From assembly GCF_000186865.1 (NCBI RefSeq), contig NW_008705566.1, positions 1,100,432-1,164,431 on the forward strand: a stretch of 64,000 nt of DNA, in the 5' to 3' direction. Below the pieces are notes generated by a model that was not told where the DNA came from, did not search any database, and saw only the letters and a program-made list of their open reading frames with translations. Each line of letters opens with the position of its first letter. The first letter of the stretch is position 1. Below are positions 19,596 to 28,485 of this stretch, piece after piece. This stretch comes from Aureococcus anophagefferens (lineage: Eukaryota; Sar; Pelagophyceae; Pelagomonadales; Pelagomonadaceae). A program made the position numbers and the translations under genes.

Positions 19596-22500
19596 ATGCT
19601 GGCCGTCGCCGGCAGCGGCGCGGCGGCGGCGTCGACGCTGCGGCCGAGCAGCCCGCTGACGGACGGCGACCTCGAGTTCCTCGTCCAGTTCGACGCGCGC
19701 GTCGAGGGCGGCGTGGAGACCATCGAGAGCAGCCACTTCTCCGAGGACAACTCGGCGGGCGTGGGCCTGCACAACGAGTCGTCGACGTGCTATTTGAACG
19801 CGCTGCTCCAGGCGCTCTTCGCCGTCGAGCCCTGGCGCGACGCCGTCTTGGCGTGGCGCTACGACGAGGCGCGCGACGGCCGCGAGGTCCGGTGCATCCC
19901 GCTCCAGTTCCAGCGGTTGTTCGCGCGCCTCGCCCAGAGCGGCAACGCGTCGGCCGTTTCCGCCCGGCCCCTGACCGTGGCCTTTGGCTGGGACGCGGGC
20001 CAGCTGCGGCACCAGCACGACGCCGCGGAGCTGCTCACGCTCCTACTCGACGCGCTCGACGCGACCTCCCTCCGGGACGACGCGCGGCGCGTCTTCGGGG
20101 GCACGCGCGTCGAGACGCTGACGCCGTCGGCGGAGGAGGACCGCCTGGACGGCGACGGCGCACTCGTAAAGCGCGAGGCGAGCGAGCCGTTCCGCGTCGT
20201 TCCGCTCTGCGTCCGCGCGGGCGGCGACGACGTCGGCGCGGCGATGGGCCGCGCGCACGGCTTCGAGAGCCTCGAGGGCGACGACGCCTGGCACTGCGAC
20301 GCGCTAGGGCGCAAGGTGCCCGCGATCAAGCGGGCGACCATGGCCGCGATCCCCGAGGTGCTGCTCCTCGGGCTCTCGCGGGTCCGCTTCGTGGACGGCG
20401 CGCGCGTCAAGGTCGAGGGCCCCTTCGCGATCCCGGAGCACCTCGACGTCGGGCACTGGATCCACGACGGCGTCGAGGGCGCGACGGACTACGCGCTCAG
20501 ATGCGTCGTCGACCACAGGGGCACGGCGTCGGGGGGGCACTACGTCGCGCACGCCGCGCGTGACGGCCGCTGGCGCCGCTGCGACGACGCGCGCGTGGGC
20601 TTCCTCGAGCCCGGCGACGTCGACGAGCTTCTCGGGCGCGGCGCGAGCGACGACCCCGTGACGCCGCCGAAGCCCGAGACGAGCGCCGGGGCCGGGGGCC
20701 TCGAGGACGCGCCCGCGCCGCCGCGGAAGCGCGACGGCGCCGCGTGCCTCGTGCTCTACGCGCGGAACGCCCTGCCCCCGCGGGACGAGGCCTTCCCGCC
20801 GGACTCGGAGATGGCCGCCGTCGCCGTCGAGGACGCCCAGCGCGAGCGCCACGCGCGCGTCGAGTCCATCCGGAAACGCGCGACGAAGCTGTCGGTCCGC
20901 CGGAAGACGGGCAAGGCCCACGGCCCGCCCGTCGTCCTCTGGGCCTCGAAGGCCTGGACCCTGGACCGGGCGGCGTCGGCGGCCTTCGCCAAGTGCGGCG
21001 CCGGCGACGCCGCGGGCAACGCGCCCGCGCTCCGGCGGCTCCGGGTCTGGGACCCGGCGCGCAAGTCGGGCGGCAAGACGTTCCGGTCCAAGGACGACAC
21101 GTCGTCGCTGGAGGCGCTGGGTTTAGCCCCGGCGGCGGACCTCGTGTTGGAGACGCGGAAGCGCGACGACCCGCCCTTCGGCCACTTCGACCCGCGCGCG
21201 GCCACGCTCGCGCTCCGGGTCTGGGCGGGCGGCGACGCGCGGCTCGCCGCGGCCGCGCTCAACAACGCGTCCGACGACGACCTCGAGGCCGCGGGGTTGA
21301 CCTGCCGCGACGTGCGCCTCTCGGGGACGGCCCAGGACTCGGCGGAGGGCATCGCCGGTGCCGTCGCGCGCGCGCTCGGCCTCGAGCCCGCGGATCTGGA
21401 GCCCGCGAACGTCGCGCGGCTGCGCACGGACATGGACGGCGTCGACGCCCTCGCCGTCGACCGCGACGCGCGCCTCTTCGGCGGCGACGAGCTGCTGGTG
21501 AGCGGGCCCGAGGCGCCGCCGGTCTGCGAGGTCGTCGCCGCGTTGTCGCGGCGGCGGAACGCGCTGGCCGTCCGCGTCGTCCTCAAGGCCGCCGCGCCGG
21601 GCGAGGCGGCGCCGGCGGACGCGGCGCCGGACCGGGAGGTGACCCTGGAGGCCGCGGCGACGTGGACGTTGGGCGACCTCAAGCACGCGGCGATCCACCT
21701 GCTCGACCTCAAGGCCGCGGACGAGTACCACGTCAAGCCCCCCGAGCGCCGCGCGGCGCGCCGCGTCGACGAGGCCGCGACGCTGCGCGACGCCGGCGTC
21801 AAGCGGGCGACGCCGCCGACGACCTGCGTCATGCTGCCCGGCCCGCCCCGGGAGCCGGGCTTCTTCGGCGTGAAGCTGCTGCTCTACGACGCGAAGATCG
21901 CCGCGACGCACGCGCCGCACGACTCCTTCTCGAGCGGCGTCCGCGTCGTCGCCCACGAGCAGGCCACGGTGCGCGACCTGCGGAGTTTGGTCGCCGAGAA
22001 GCTGAGCGACATGGCCGACGGCCTCGTCAAGCCCGTGCCGAAGCGCCTCGCGAACGCGCTGTCGGCCTTCGACACCGTCGACATCCGCCGCGTCCGCCTC
22101 CGCGAGCGCCAGCCCAAGAGCCGCTACGCGGGCAAGCAGCTCCGGGACACGATGACGCTGAAGAAGGCCATCCCGGACATGGAGAGCGACGCGGGCGAGG
22201 TCGCGCTCCAGATCGACCCGAAGGGCTTCGACGACGCGGGCGACGAGGGCACGTGCGCGATCGTGCTATTGATGCGCGCGGGCGACAACCACGTCATCGA
22301 GGCCGTCGTGGACCGGCGGGCCACCGTCGCCGACTTTGACGCCGTGGCGAAGCGGGCGCTCGGCGACGACGACGCGGTCGTCTCCGTCGGGCGCGCGGGC
22401 GCGCGCGGCAAGGTGACCTGGCAGACGCTCAGCGGCCTCGAGCAGGACCTGCCCGCGGGGCGGCCGCCCTACAGCCTGCTGCGCGAGGCGTCGCCGGCGC

Positions 22501-22742
22501 TCCTCCTCCGCGACGCGGCGGCCGACGGCTCCGACGGCCCGCCGCCGGCCGACGACGTCGCCGCGCCCGCGCTGCCGCCCAAGTCCACGCCGAAAGCGCC
22601 GGGCCGCAAGTCGCGCAACCCGCGGCCGCGCCGGCCCGAGCCCACGCTCGCCATCACCGTCGCCGAGCCCGCGGCGAGCGTCTCCGCGGGCGGGCCCCGG
22701 CGGCCCTCGAACCGGCCCGAGCCCCGGAACACGACGAGGTGA
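19596..22742 (+). CDS. Ubiquitin-specific protease (USP-type deubiquitinase)
   Basis: The protein is 1048 aa in one exon, starting at the first ATG of the frame (aacaccATG). The catalytic domain fills about residues 30-390. The Cys box is VGLHNESSTCYLNALLQALF with Cys65. The His box is ALRCVVDHRGTASGGHYVAH with His315, followed by RRCDDARV, which supplies the third catalytic residue. The QQDAxE-type box appears as RHQHDAAELL. The Cys-box sequence, with the nucleophile followed by YLNALLQ and a short catalytic domain with long C-terminal extensions, resembles the USP7/USP40/USP47 group. The remaining 650 residues hold several beta-grasp-like units, probably ubiquitin-like domains, and end in a Pro/Ala/Arg-rich tail. 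It should remove ubiquitin from substrates in the cytosol or nucleus; the target is unknown. Its stop lies 29 bp from the stop of the next gene. Confidence 0.9.
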   Translation: MLAVAGSGAAAASTLRPSSPLTDGDLEFLVQFDARVEGGVETIESSHFSEDNSAGVGLHNESSTCYLNALLQALFAVEPWRDAVLAWRYDEARDGREVRCIPLQFQRLFARLAQSGNASAVSARPLTVAFGWDAGQLRHQHDAAELLTLLLDALDATSLRDDARRVFGGTRVETLTPSAEEDRLDGDGALVKREASEPFRVVPLCVRAGGDDVGAAMGRAHGFESLEGDDAWHCDALGRKVPAIKRATMAAIPEVLLLGLSRVRFVDGARVKVEGPFAIPEHLDVGHWIHDGVEGATDYALRCVVDHRGTASGGHYVAHAARDGRWRRCDDARVGFLEPGDVDELLGRGASDDPVTPPKPETSAGAGGLEDAPAPPRKRDGAACLVLYARNALPPRDEAFPPDSEMAAVAVEDAQRERHARVESIRKRATKLSVRRKTGKAHGPPVVLWASKAWTLDRAASAAFAKCGAGDAAGNAPALRRLRVWDPARKSGGKTFRSKDDTSSLEALGLAPAADLVLETRKRDDPPFGHFDPRAATLALRVWAGGDARLAAAALNNASDDDLEAAGLTCRDVRLSGTAQDSAEGIAGAVARALGLEPADLEPANVARLRTDMDGVDALAVDRDARLFGGDELLVSGPEAPPVCEVVAALSRRRNALAVRVVLKAAAPGEAAPADAAPDREVTLEAAATWTLGDLKHAAIHLLDLKAADEYHVKPPERRAARRVDEAATLRDAGVKRATPPTTCVMLPGPPREPGFFGVKLLLYDAKIAATHAPHDSFSSGVRVVAHEQATVRDLRSLVAEKLSDMADGLVKPVPKRLANALSAFDTVDIRRVRLRERQPKSRYAGKQLRDTMTLKKAIPDMESDAGEVALQIDPKGFDDAGDEGTCAIVLLMRAGDNHVIEAVVDRRATVADFDAVAKRALGDDDAVVSVGRAGARGKVTWQTLSGLEQDLPAGRPPYSLLREASPALLLRDAAADGSDGPPPADDVAAPALPPKSTPKAPGRKSRNPRPRRPEPTLAITVAEPAASVSAGGPRRPSNRPEPRNTTR

Positions 22743-22771
22743 CTTTCCAAGGGGCGCTTAACTCTGGTTTT

Positions 22772-23836
22772 CTAGCCTTGAAACAAACTATTGAAACTCA
22801 GAGCCACCCTCCTCGCCACCTCTGCGCGTTCTTCCGGCGTCAATTGGGCCATGAGGGGCTCCTGCGCGACCGTGGGGAAGCCGGTCGCGCCGTCCCGGTC
22901 GCAGGCGCGGAGAATGTGGACGCCTCCCGTGTGGCCCCACATCGGGCCGCCCGTGCGTAGCATCATGAGTTCCCAGCCGCATTCGCCGAACTCCGCCACG
23001 ATCTCTTCGTTGGTCCGCCCCCCCGTGAGGCACCGGGGCTCGCGAAGCAAGTCGTCGCGCGAAATCCGCACGGGTTTCCCGTAGGCTTTGAAGAAGATGG
23101 CGTCCGTTGCGGTGATCGCGATTGGATAGATGGCGTGATTGTTGCCCACGTTGGAGTAATAGCGCGTCACGGGCTCGGGTAATGGGCCGAATTCAAAGAT
23201 AGAGCCGAGGCCGATGTACACGTAGTGGTACTCGAGGCGGTTCGCGCCGTCCATCGTCGCGGGTAGCTGGAGGAGGATAGTGTCGCCCCAACGCATCCGC
23301 GTCCGACCTTCGTTATGGTATAATTTGGAGAGACCGAGGAAAAGACCCGTCGCCTCGTACCGCTTGCGCAGCTCGAGGTCCTCGACGGCGATGTTCCTGA
23401 GCGGCAGGCTGTTCGGCGCGACTTCTCGCGGGTGCTTGTAGACGAGCACTTGGCCCGTCCACTTTTCGATGACGACGACATGGGCACCCCGAAAGCCCTG
23501 ATTCGTGTTCGTCCGGAGGACCAGGCGATCCGGTAACGCCGGGGCGGGGGGGATTAGGTGAGAAGGGTGCGGGTATATACCGACGAGGTCGTGGTCGCGA
23601 CCGAGCACCACTAAGTCTAAGAAATGGGGGCTTCTCCGCGCACACACACCCAGAGCAAAGAACTCTTCCCCGGTGCCGCGTGCCTCTAGCGTCGCCCGGT
23701 GGCGCGCGCGGGAGCCCGCCAGCGAGTCCATGGCATACCAGGACTTCGACACCACGGAGGCGACCGGACGGCGGTGAAAGCCGAGCATTTCGAAGATCCG
23801 TCCGGCGATCTCTTGCGTGAGATTCTCAAGGGTCAT
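22772..23836 (-). CDS. F-box-like N-terminus protein of unknown function
   Basis: The protein is 354 aa from ATG at 23836 (MTLENLTQ). The first 40 residues (LTQEIAGRIFEMLGFHRRPVASVVSKSW) have the spacing of an F-box helix pair ending in a conserved W, which in F-box proteins binds Skp1. The rest is globular, with no repeat pattern, membrane helix or catalytic motif that I recognise. It has Trp, Tyr and His spread through beta-rich segments (TGQVLVYKHPREV, YHYVYIGLGSIFEFGPLP). Codon use is less extreme in GC than the neighbouring genes, so it may be younger or under different constraint. A substrate-recruiting subunit of an SCF ligase is a guess from the N-terminus alone. Confidence 0.65.
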   Translation of the reverse strand: MTLENLTQEIAGRIFEMLGFHRRPVASVVSKSWYAMDSLAGSRARHRATLEARGTGEEFFALGVCARRSPHFLDLVVLGRDHDLVGIYPHPSHLIPPAPALPDRLVLRTNTNQGFRGAHVVVIEKWTGQVLVYKHPREVAPNSLPLRNIAVEDLELRKRYEATGLFLGLSKLYHNEGRTRMRWGDTILLQLPATMDGANRLEYHYVYIGLGSIFEFGPLPEPVTRYYSNVGNNHAIYPIAITATDAIFFKAYGKPVRISRDDLLREPRCLTGGRTNEEIVAEFGECGWELMMLRTGGPMWGHTGGVHILRACDRDGATGFPTVAQEPLMAQLTPEERAEVARRVALSFNSLFQG

Positions 23837-24080
23837 CGTGACGTCGCGCCCGGGTCTTGCTGAGGCGCCCGCCACGGCGGTGGTAGCACCCTCCGGCCTC
23901 AGCCACCCCCTGCGAGGGCGAGCCTGGCGAGCTGAGAAATCTCCACAAGAGCTTGCCTAGGGCGCCCGCGCCGCTCGAGCTAGTCGCGAAACCGACCCGA
24001 CGCGAGCCCCTGACCACGCCGAGCCCCTCTCGGACACGTTCGTCAATACCAACGAGGCGCAGAACCCCGGGGGCGCCATC

Positions 24081-24334
24081 ATGTTCGAGGGCATGATCAT
24101 CATGGGCCTCTACATCATTGCGCTCGTAAATCTCGATAAAATAAATGGTACGTGACGCACCGCGCGCGACGAGGCGCGACGCATTTGACCTGCACGCCTA
24201 CAGGCGAGAACGCCAAGTACAAGCACGGTGTGGAGCTCCACCACGCGCAGATCGCCGATGGCCGCGTCCGTCGAAGAAAGTCGAAACTTTTGGAGGAGGA
24301 GGCGATTCGACGGGCGCTCGAAACCGACGCGTGA
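24081..24334 (+). CDS. Possible small single-helix membrane protein with one 56-nt intron
   Basis: Two exons, 24081-24147 and 24204-24334, give a 65-aa protein when the 56-nt intron is removed (donor GTACGT, acceptor CCTACAG, phase 1). The N-terminus is one hydrophobic helix (MFEGMIIMGLYIIALVNL). The rest is charged and ends in a helical tail (KSKLLEEEAIRRALETDA). Support comes from the good splice signals, an intron size matching others in the window, and the protein-like composition of both exons in a region otherwise without genes. The open frame continues upstream of the ATG without another Met, so this may be the 3' end of a larger or broken gene. I recognise no family. Confidence 0.4.
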
Positions 24335-24422
24335 ACGGAGGCGGGAATCGCGCGCGCGACGTCGACGGCGACCGCGCAAAAGTAGAGCGCACCGACTCGC
24401 GCGCTCCCGCCGACGCGCGCGT

Positions 24423-24504
24423 AAAATTCACTACATACGCTACGACACAACACAGCAGGGCGACGAAAATTCACTACATACCTTACATCACAACACAGCA
24501 GGGC
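24423..24504. repeat. Tandem duplication over the stop codon of the ankyrin-kinase gene
   Basis: Two about 39-bp copies (24423-24461 and 24466-24504) differ at a few positions. The inner copy includes the last codons and stop of the ankyrin-kinase, coding the Cys-Cys-Val-Val part of its CaaX end. The outer copy lies in its 3' UTR. Confidence 0.85.
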
Positions 24505-26144
24505 TTCGTCGCGGGCGTCGCGTCGGGCCCCGGGAGAGCCCGCGCGGCCGCCGCCGGCGGGCTGCCGAGGCCCGGCGGGGCCTCGACGTCGACGCCGGCG
24601 TCGCGCGCGGCGTCGAAGAGGTCGAGCACGGCGGCGAAGGAGGGCCGCTCGAAGGGCTCGTGGGCCCAGCAGAGGCGGAGGAGCTCGCCGATCTTCGAGT
24701 CCCAGTCGCGGGGGATGGGCGGCCGCTCGCCGCGGATCGCGTGCTTCGCCGCGGCCTTGCCCGTCTCGCCGTACCAGGGCGCGACGGAGTCGTAGACGTT
24801 GTAGAGGATCATGGCGAAGGAGTAGACGTCCACGGGCCGGCCGTAGGGCTTCGAGAGGGCGACCTCGGGCGCCATGAAGCGGTAGGAGCCCGTCGCGCCC
24901 GTGAGGTCGCTGAACGATTCGCCCGGCCCGCCGTCCGGCGACGACGCGCGGTTGTCCGCGCGGAACGTCGCCAACCCAAAGTCGGAGATGCGGCAGGACC
25001 CCGACCCGTCCAACAACAAATTCCCCGGCTTGAGGTCGCGGTGGAGCACGGGCGGCTTGCACGAGTGGAGGTAGGCCATGCCGCGCGCGATCTCCGTCGC
25101 CCAGCGCAGCGCGCGCGGCCGCGGCAGCGTCTTCCCCGGCGCGAGCGCCTGCAGCTCGTCGAGCACGGAGCAGCGCATGAGCTCCGAGAGGATGATCTCC
25201 CGCCCCCGGATCGTGGAGAACGCGAGGAGCATGACGATGTTCGGGTGGCGGAGCCGCCTGAGGATCGACGCCTCGATCGTGAAGTCCTTGAGCGCGAGCG
25301 CGCGGTCCGCGGACGTCGTCTCGAGGCACTTGGCCGCCACGGGCGTGCCGCGCCACCGCGCGCGGTGGACGACGCCGAAGGACCCGCCGCCGATGCGCGC
25401 GCCGACCTCGACCTCGCCGGGGTCCAACGCGCCGAGGTCGCCCTCGTCCTCGCGCGCGCGCGGCGGCGTGAAGCTCCGCCGCGGCTCCGCGCCGGCGCGT
25501 AACAGGGCGCGCTCGCACTTGGAGCCCGGCTCCGCGCCCTCGAGCGGGCCGTTGCCCCAGCGGTCCCGCGCGTTCGGATCCGCGCCGGAGTGGACGAGCA
25601 GCCGCACGACGACGACGTGGCCCTCCGACGCCGCGACGTGCAGCGCCGTGCGCCGGTCGTAGTCCGTGGAATCGACGTCCGCGGCGCCGTCGTCGAGCAA
25701 CTCCGCGACCTCCTGGACGTTGCCCGCGGCCGCCGCGGAGATGAGCTGCGTCTTGTAGTCGACCGCGCCCACGCGCGCCTCGCGCTTCCGCAGCACCGCG
25801 ACGACGTCGTGGTGCCGGTGGCGCAGCGCGTCGTCCAAGGGCGACCCGCCCCAGCGGTCGCTCCGGTTCACGCGGGCGCCGCGCGACGTGAGGAATTCGA
25901 CGATGTCGACGTGGCCCTCGGACGCGGCGATGTGGAGCGGCGTCCGCCGATCGTAGTCGCGGAAGTTCAGTAAAAACGGCTGGGCGTCGACGGCCTCGGC
26001 GACGGCGTCGAGCTTGTTTTGGGCCACGAGGCGGAGCACTTTGCAGCCCTCGACGAACTTCTCCTCGTCGGCGATGTCCTCCTCCTTCGTTTTGAAACCG
26101 TGGCCACTGTCGAAGAAGGCGATGCCGCACCCGGACGAGTCCAT
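24483..26144 (-). CDS. Ankyrin-repeat protein kinase with C-terminal CaaX box
   Basis: The protein is 553 aa from the ATG at 26144. Ankyrin repeats occupy about residues 40-215, with clear units such as DYDRRTPLHIAASEGHVDIVEFLTSRGA and DYDRRTALHVAASEGHVVVVRLLVHSGA. A kinase domain follows at about 240-505. It has the glycine loop IGGGSFGVVHRA, VAAKCL with the ATP Lys, HRDLKPGNLLL with the catalytic Asp near residue 366, DFGL near 384, APE (FMAPEVALSKPYGRPVDVYSF) and the closing Arg. All key residues are present, so it should be active. The family is TKL-like (ILK/Raf/ANK-kinase type) and probably Ser/Thr-specific. The protein ends KPCCVVM. CVVM is a farnesylation-type CaaX motif, with a second Cys beside it that could be palmitoylated, so membrane tethering is likely. 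An earlier in-frame start at 26222 is possible but less likely. Confidence 0.92.
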   Translation of the reverse strand: MDSSGCGIAFFDSGHGFKTKEEDIADEEKFVEGCKVLRLVAQNKLDAVAEAVDAQPFLLNFRDYDRRTPLHIAASEGHVDIVEFLTSRGARVNRSDRWGGSPLDDALRHRHHDVVAVLRKREARVGAVDYKTQLISAAAAGNVQEVAELLDDGAADVDSTDYDRRTALHVAASEGHVVVVRLLVHSGADPNARDRWGNGPLEGAEPGSKCERALLRAGAEPRRSFTPPRAREDEGDLGALDPGEVEVGARIGGGSFGVVHRARWRGTPVAAKCLETTSADRALALKDFTIEASILRRLRHPNIVMLLAFSTIRGREIILSELMRCSVLDELQALAPGKTLPRPRALRWATEIARGMAYLHSCKPPVLHRDLKPGNLLLDGSGSCRISDFGLATFRADNRASSPDGGPGESFSDLTGATGSYRFMAPEVALSKPYGRPVDVYSFAMILYNVYDSVAPWYGETGKAAAKHAIRGERPPIPRDWDSKIGELLRLCWAHEPFERPSFAAVLDLFDAARDAGVDVEAPPGLGSPPAAAARALPGPDATPATKPCCVVM

Positions 26145-26490
26145 GGCGTCGAGATGCGTCGCGCGCGGCGAACCTCGTCGCCGAGCTCTGGGAGAGCTTC
26201 TCGATGTCAACCACAAAATCACCTGCCGCAGGCGCGCTCACGGTGCGACGCCTGGTGCGAAGCCGAAGACCTCTCGCGGCGAAAGCAAGAGAAACAGGAG
26301 GATGAACTTATTCACATCTCGAGGGGAACTAGAGATCCCCCCGGTACGGGTCGAGGCGAAGGGCCGCGCGAGTCCGCGCGGAACGAGCCCCGCCGGGGAA
26401 AAGGGTGGGAGCTGCGCGGGAGGCATGCACAAGGACGGGTTCCGGGAAATGGTTGGGAGCTGTGCAAGTTCACACAGGCGAGGAGGGAGC
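26145..26490. promoter_or_regulatory. Upstream region of the ankyrin-kinase gene
   Basis: This 346-bp spacer lies between the kinase start and the stop of the disrupted gene on the same strand. Composition is mixed, with purine-rich patches near 26280-26340. No coding exon or named motif was seen. Confidence 0.35.
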
Positions 26491-26977
26491 TCAGAGCTTC
26501 TTCATCACCCACAGCGCCGCGCTCGTCTCCGTGGCGACGGCGAAGTCGTCCTTGACGACGCCCTTGAAGACGTGCTCCTTGCAGCGCAGCGACGGCGCGG
26601 GCGTCATGAAGAGGTGCACGGCGATGCTCGCCGCGGAGCCCCGGATCCGCTCGATGGCCCAGGTGCCGTATTCGCCGCGGTCCGTCTTGATCTCGACCTT
26701 GCCATCCTCGAGGAGCTCGACGACGCGCGGGTTGGCGTCGCCCGTGTCCAATTGCCAGGACCCGTGGATCTCGCCGACGAGCGCCTCCCGCGTCGCCGCG
26801 TCGCGCTTCTTCTTCTCTTCTTGGTCTTTGAGGTAGTGGTGGTGGAGATACTTCTTGAGATGCCGCTCCTTGATGCGGTCGAGGCCCTCCTGGTACAGGT
26901 TCACGATGCGCTGCCGCGCCTGGTAGCTCTGGAGCTTCGACGTCATCTCCGCGCGCTTCTTCACCGTCGCGAGGCCG

Positions 26978-27031
26978 CAGATCAGAGTGAGACTGCGTTA
27001 CGGGTATCCTAGGCGTATCCTGGCTCCTCTG
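26978..27031 (-). repeat. Terminal direct repeat of the retroelement (3' copy)
   Basis: This 54-bp sequence is identical to 29923-29976. It follows the purine tract on the element's strand and abuts the GGCCG target copy. Confidence 0.9.
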
Positions 27032-27402
27032 CTCCCCCGCCGCGGCCGGAAAGGCGGAGCGGGGACTGCGAAGCCAGGCCGGGGAATGAGAGTGTGCACG
27101 CCGCAGCGTGCAGGGAGGCGGGCGGGTGCCACGGCACCGCGCCGGGGAGGGAACGGCGGTGCGGCGTGCCCTGCGGGCACGCCGTGTTGAGCCTGAAGAG
27201 CGGGAACCGGCGTAGAACCCCGCAGGGTTGTCGCTGTTCCGGGCGTAGGGAGGAAGTAGGCGCGGGCTCCGGCGGACGACCCCGCGGGGTCGCCCGCGGC
27301 CTCAGGCGCGGGAGTGTTGTGCACGCCGCGGCGTGCAGGGAGGCGGGCGGGAGGAGCGGCCCGCTGGCCAGGTTGGCTCGGCAGGGTCGCGGGCCGCCAG
27401 GC

Positions 27403-28485
27403 CTAGGCGAGAGGAAGGTCGACGAGCTCGTTCCTGTCGTTGACGCGGAGCCCGGCGATCATTGCGAGCGAGCGCCGGAAGCGATCCTCGTCTTCGGCGG
27501 CAGTGAGAGTGTTCGCCGGGTTGAACTTCGATGGGACGTGATGGAGGATGAGCTCGCCGGAGTCGAGCGCGTCGTAGAGGAAGCCGAGCTGGCACCGAAT
27601 GTGCCGCGCCCGGGCGGAAAGGTCGCGTCCGCGAAGGAAGAGTATTGCCGACTCGTTGTCGCAGTAAACGTGCGACGGCCGGAGGCTGCGCTTGAGCATG
27701 AAGGATGCGAGAGAGCGCATGCTCAGGAGTACGCGGACGAGCACGACCAGGGCGTACAGCTCGGCCTCGAAGGTCGAGATCGCCGTCGCGTACTGGACCG
27801 ACGACCACGCGCAGACGGACGCGCCGCATGCGAAGATGTAGCCGCCGGAGCGCGAGCGGCAGACGCCGGACGCCGTGCGGTGGATCTCGCGTCCGTGCGA
27901 GGCGTCCATGTAGCCGTCGAGTGCGAACTCGGCGCAGCGGGTGTAGGCGAGCCCGAGCTGGGCGTGGGAGTTGACGTAGCGGAAGACGCGCCCGAGCGCT
28001 GACATAGCGCCGGGCGTCGGGTGGTCCGGGAACGCCGGGGTGGCTCTGGCGACCGTGCTCAGGACTCCGAACGCGAAGCTGAGCCATGGCATCGTGCGCG
28101 TGGCCAGGTAGCCGATGGCGCCGAGGGCGCTGTCCATGTTCTCCCTGGTGATGCGGCCCGGCCGGCCGCCTGAGGGCTGCTCGGTGTTTCCCGCGTTCCA
28201 GTCCGTCGACAACGGTGTCTTCACGGACGACGAGCGGGCGAAGCCGAACTTGGCGCAGATTTTTGAGGCGTACTCGGCTTGATGGACGCGGACGCGCCCG
28301 GGCTCGACCTGGAACTGCAGCCCGAGGTAGTCCTCGCCGCCCTCGGTCATGGGAAACGCGGCTTTGAGGTCGTCGATAACGCCGGCCTGGTGGCGTGGCG
28401 TGCCGATGACGAGGAGGTCGTCGACGTACGCGAGTACGTAGACGACGCCTTGATTGAACGCCTTGCAGAACAGGCCCGGCTGTAG
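27403..28485 (-). pseudogene. Truncated copia pol: C-terminal reverse transcriptase plus RNase H
   Basis: The fragment begins inside reverse transcriptase at about PGLFCKAFNQGVVYVLAYVD. It includes the catalytic YVDDLLVIG box, connection-type sequence (YLGLQFQVEPGRV, GAIGYLATRTMPWLSFAFGV) and an RNase H domain (DGYMDASHGR, STFEAELYAL, VYCDNESAI, RCQLGFLYD), and ends at the stop at 27403. It is out of frame with gag at the junction, consistent with an internal deletion. The surviving RNase H Asp/Glu residues look intact. It is not expected to give a working polymerase. Confidence 0.85.

Noticed and set aside
27091..27350. Inner repeat pair (GTGCACGCCGC-type) as a second LTR
   Set aside because: The copies are short, imperfect and lie inside the element beyond the purine tract, so they are leader or 3' UTR repeats, not termini.
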